A stretch of DNA of 7,422 bases, taken from NCBI GenBank assembly GCA_002496635.1, contig DAKQ01000128.1:7689-15110 (forward strand), given 5' to 3'. Made by a program: the position numbers and the translations under genes. The notes beneath the pieces were generated by a model. That model was not told the DNA's origin, did no database searches, and saw only the letters and a program-made list of their open reading frames with translations. Origin of the DNA: Euryarchaeota archaeon UBA82 (lineage in GTDB: Archaea > Thermoplasmatota > Poseidoniia > Poseidoniales > Poseidoniaceae). Position 1 is the first letter of the stretch. Each line of letters opens with the position of its first letter. Shown here piece by piece: positions 5,824 to 7,422 of the stretch.

Positions 5824-7408
5824 ATTGATAGATAGGGAATTTCCCACCGCCATAATTGATTGATCCAACCGTATCAAATGCACGATCACGTTCAATGTCT
5901 TGATTATCTCCATCACTATCCGAAAACTTGAGCGGGTAGTAGTAAGCATGGATGTATGTTCCAGTTGGATCCGGCTTCTCAATCCAATCGATTAGTGCAG
6001 AGGATGTATGGAGAAGCCATTTATTGTTTGTAACATCAACAGAGGCCTCAACAAAACATGTGTTCAATTCAATCTTGTTTGCATTGCACCACTCATCGGA
6101 CATTGGGAGTTGAATGTATCCCCAAGCGTGTCCTTCCCATTGCGTGAATGATTTACTCGATAAAACGCCAAAAACATACCATCCTGGAACGCCACGAACT
6201 TTAAGCATGCTTAGGAATGCATTCGTTTGTTCATCACAATCGCCTATACCTACAGCCAAACAACTTGACCCACTACGCGGGGGGTGAGGCGCATCATCGT
6301 CATACTCGATGTTATCACGAATGTAATCGAATGCTCCACGCACGAAATCGTAAACGTTGTCATTTCCTTCAGGAAGGTTACTCTCAACACTTGCGACCGC
6401 AGCAATCACATTTGCTGCAGTACCATCGATTGCATAATCAGCACGAGCATAATCATACCATTTCGCATATGCAGGATTGTTGGTCCCTGTGAATGTGTTT
6501 TCTCTTACTCCATTGCCTCTGTTAGCAAAATCTGCAAAAGTGCCACTGGATTCAGAAGTAATACCAGTTGTAAAACCAGGCACTCGTGGATCGATATTGT
6601 CTAAATCACCATCCCATGTGTAAGATTTTGTTTTTATCGTGGTTTGGTATTCAAATGTGGTCGATTCGGATGGACCTAAGTTCATTTTAACTTTCACACA
6701 TGGCCCTCCAATACAGAAATCATCACCAGAGCCTGATGTACCTGGCCACCACACTTCGTGTCCATTGGACGTGATAATTTTGTCAGCAACCATCCGGGGG
6801 GGAATTCCTTCAAGAGGAATATTGATCGCTTGTCCATCAATGATTAATTCTATTTTCGTCACATCTTGAATTAATTGATTTGGAGCTGGACTTGTTCCAT
6901 CTGTATAAGAAAATGTTGTACTATGACCTTCAAGTGCCTTGATATCAGGTGATATCGGTAAGGTTTCAAGCATATATTCTGCTTTATTTGAATCAACATT
7001 TGCTATTGATACAATTCGATTTAGAGTATAATCTGCTTCGATATCATAGACCATATAGCCCAATGTGGGATTTTCAAGGAATTCTTTGAGATCTCCAACT
7101 TCAGACAAAACATGTTCTCTTGCTTGTGGAGAGAGCATAATGAATGCAACCAGGCCAAGCATAACCACTGTACGGAACCTGTTTCTGCCTCCTTTGAGTA
7201 TATTCTTGCTTCTTCCACGTTCGGTCTGAACATAACCTCGACGTTTTGGTGCTGTCGTCATCTTGTAGGTATTAGCCCCAGTATGACGGTCAAGTTGAAT
7301 GCCAATTCGTTCGTTCATGATACGATTGCTAGCAAGAACTCTACCACAAGAGTAACAGATGGTATCACCATCCATCGTCGGAGAATCGCAGTAAGGGCAG
7401 GAGCCCAT
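5822..7408 (-). CDS. Membrane-anchored transglutaminase-like protein with N-terminal zinc ribbon
   Basis: Exact function is unknown. The 528 residues begin with a zinc ribbon (C4-x2-C7 and C18-x2-C21). A linker rich in Lys and Arg (55-79) precedes one short hydrophobic segment (about 80-93). The positive-inside rule would keep the ribbon in the cytoplasm and place the rest outside. Residues about 110-340 have no family I recognise and include a Cys pair in FCIGGPC (232, 237). A transglutaminase-like core follows, with a likely catalytic triad of C391 (GDCDEQTNAF), H427 (GHAWGY) and D458 (SVDVTNN). Such folds are papain-like and may cleave, crosslink or transfer peptide or amide groups. Near the end, DSDGDNQD (497-504) resembles a Ca2+-binding loop. 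ATG 7408 is chosen because the ribbon starts right after it; no stop or SD is visible in the 14 bases upstream, so an earlier start or leaderless initiation is possible. First gene seen of the trkA-trkH operon. Confidence 0.85.
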   Translation of the reverse strand: MGSCPYCDSPTMDGDTICYSCGRVLASNRIMNERIGIQLDRHTGANTYKMTTAPKRRGYVQTERGRSKNILKGGRNRFRTVVMLGLVAFIMLSPQAREHVLSEVGDLKEFLENPTLGYMVYDIEADYTLNRIVSIANVDSNKAEYMLETLPISPDIKALEGHSTTFSYTDGTSPAPNQLIQDVTKIELIIDGQAINIPLEGIPPRMVADKIITSNGHEVWWPGTSGSGDDFCIGGPCVKVKMNLGPSESTTFEYQTTIKTKSYTWDGDLDNIDPRVPGFTTGITSESSGTFADFANRGNGVRENTFTGTNNPAYAKWYDYARADYAIDGTAANVIAAVASVESNLPEGNDNVYDFVRGAFDYIRDNIEYDDDAPHPPRSGSSCLAVGIGDCDEQTNAFLSMLKVRGVPGWYVFGVLSSKSFTQWEGHAWGYIQLPMSDEWCNANKIELNTCFVEASVDVTNNKWLLHTSSALIDWIEKPDPTGTYIHAYYYPLKFSDSDGDNQDIERDRAFDTVGSINYGGGKFPIYQ

Positions 7409-7422
7409 AGAGAATTGGTTAG

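Noticed and set aside
6284..6604. 106-codon open frame on the plus strand inside the transglutaminase-like gene
   Set aside because: It lies fully antisense to a well-supported gene, has a Cys/Ile/Ser-rich composition with no domain and no SD; it is a shadow frame.

Overview
The window looks like a piece of an archaeal chromosome, moderately AT-rich and packed with genes. The evidence is an archaeal/eukaryotic-type glycyl-tRNA synthetase, an archaeal clamp-loader large subunit (RfcL) ending in a PCNA-binding-like tail, and Shine-Dalgarno-led translation inside a short operon. Protein style and gene density fit an uncultivated marine euryarchaeon such as Marine Group II (Poseidoniales). That placement is an inference from family resemblance; no 16S or other taxonomic marker is present. 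There are no mobile elements, CRISPR arrays, tRNAs or rRNAs. No gene-free stretch exceeds about 45 bases.

The plus-strand unit (1-2770) begins with the 3' part of glyS, cut by the left edge. After a 43-base gap comes rfcL, the ATPase large subunit of replication factor C, which loads PCNA. Both are housekeeping information-processing genes, and no promoter is visible between them.

The minus-strand unit (7408 down to 2762) reads as a three-gene operon. First is a membrane-anchored protein with an N-terminal zinc ribbon, one short hydrophobic segment and a C-terminal transglutaminase-like domain. Next is trkA, a two-domain RCK regulator, and last is trkH, the K+-translocating subunit. Gaps are 10 and 2 bases. 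The trkA ribosome-binding site overlaps the upstream stop codon, so the three genes are very probably co-transcribed and translationally linked. TrkA and TrkH together form a nucleotide-gated K+ uptake system; the role of the transglutaminase-like protein beside them is unknown.

The two units converge, and the last 9 bases of rfcL and trkH overlap tail to tail. Points worth a second look are the linkage of the transglutaminase-like protein to Trk, an Ala in place of the usual glycine-contacting Ser in glycyl-tRNA synthetase motif 3, an extra charged insertion in RfcL, and a Cys-containing outer loop in TrkH. Nothing in the window clearly amounts to a wholly new system.
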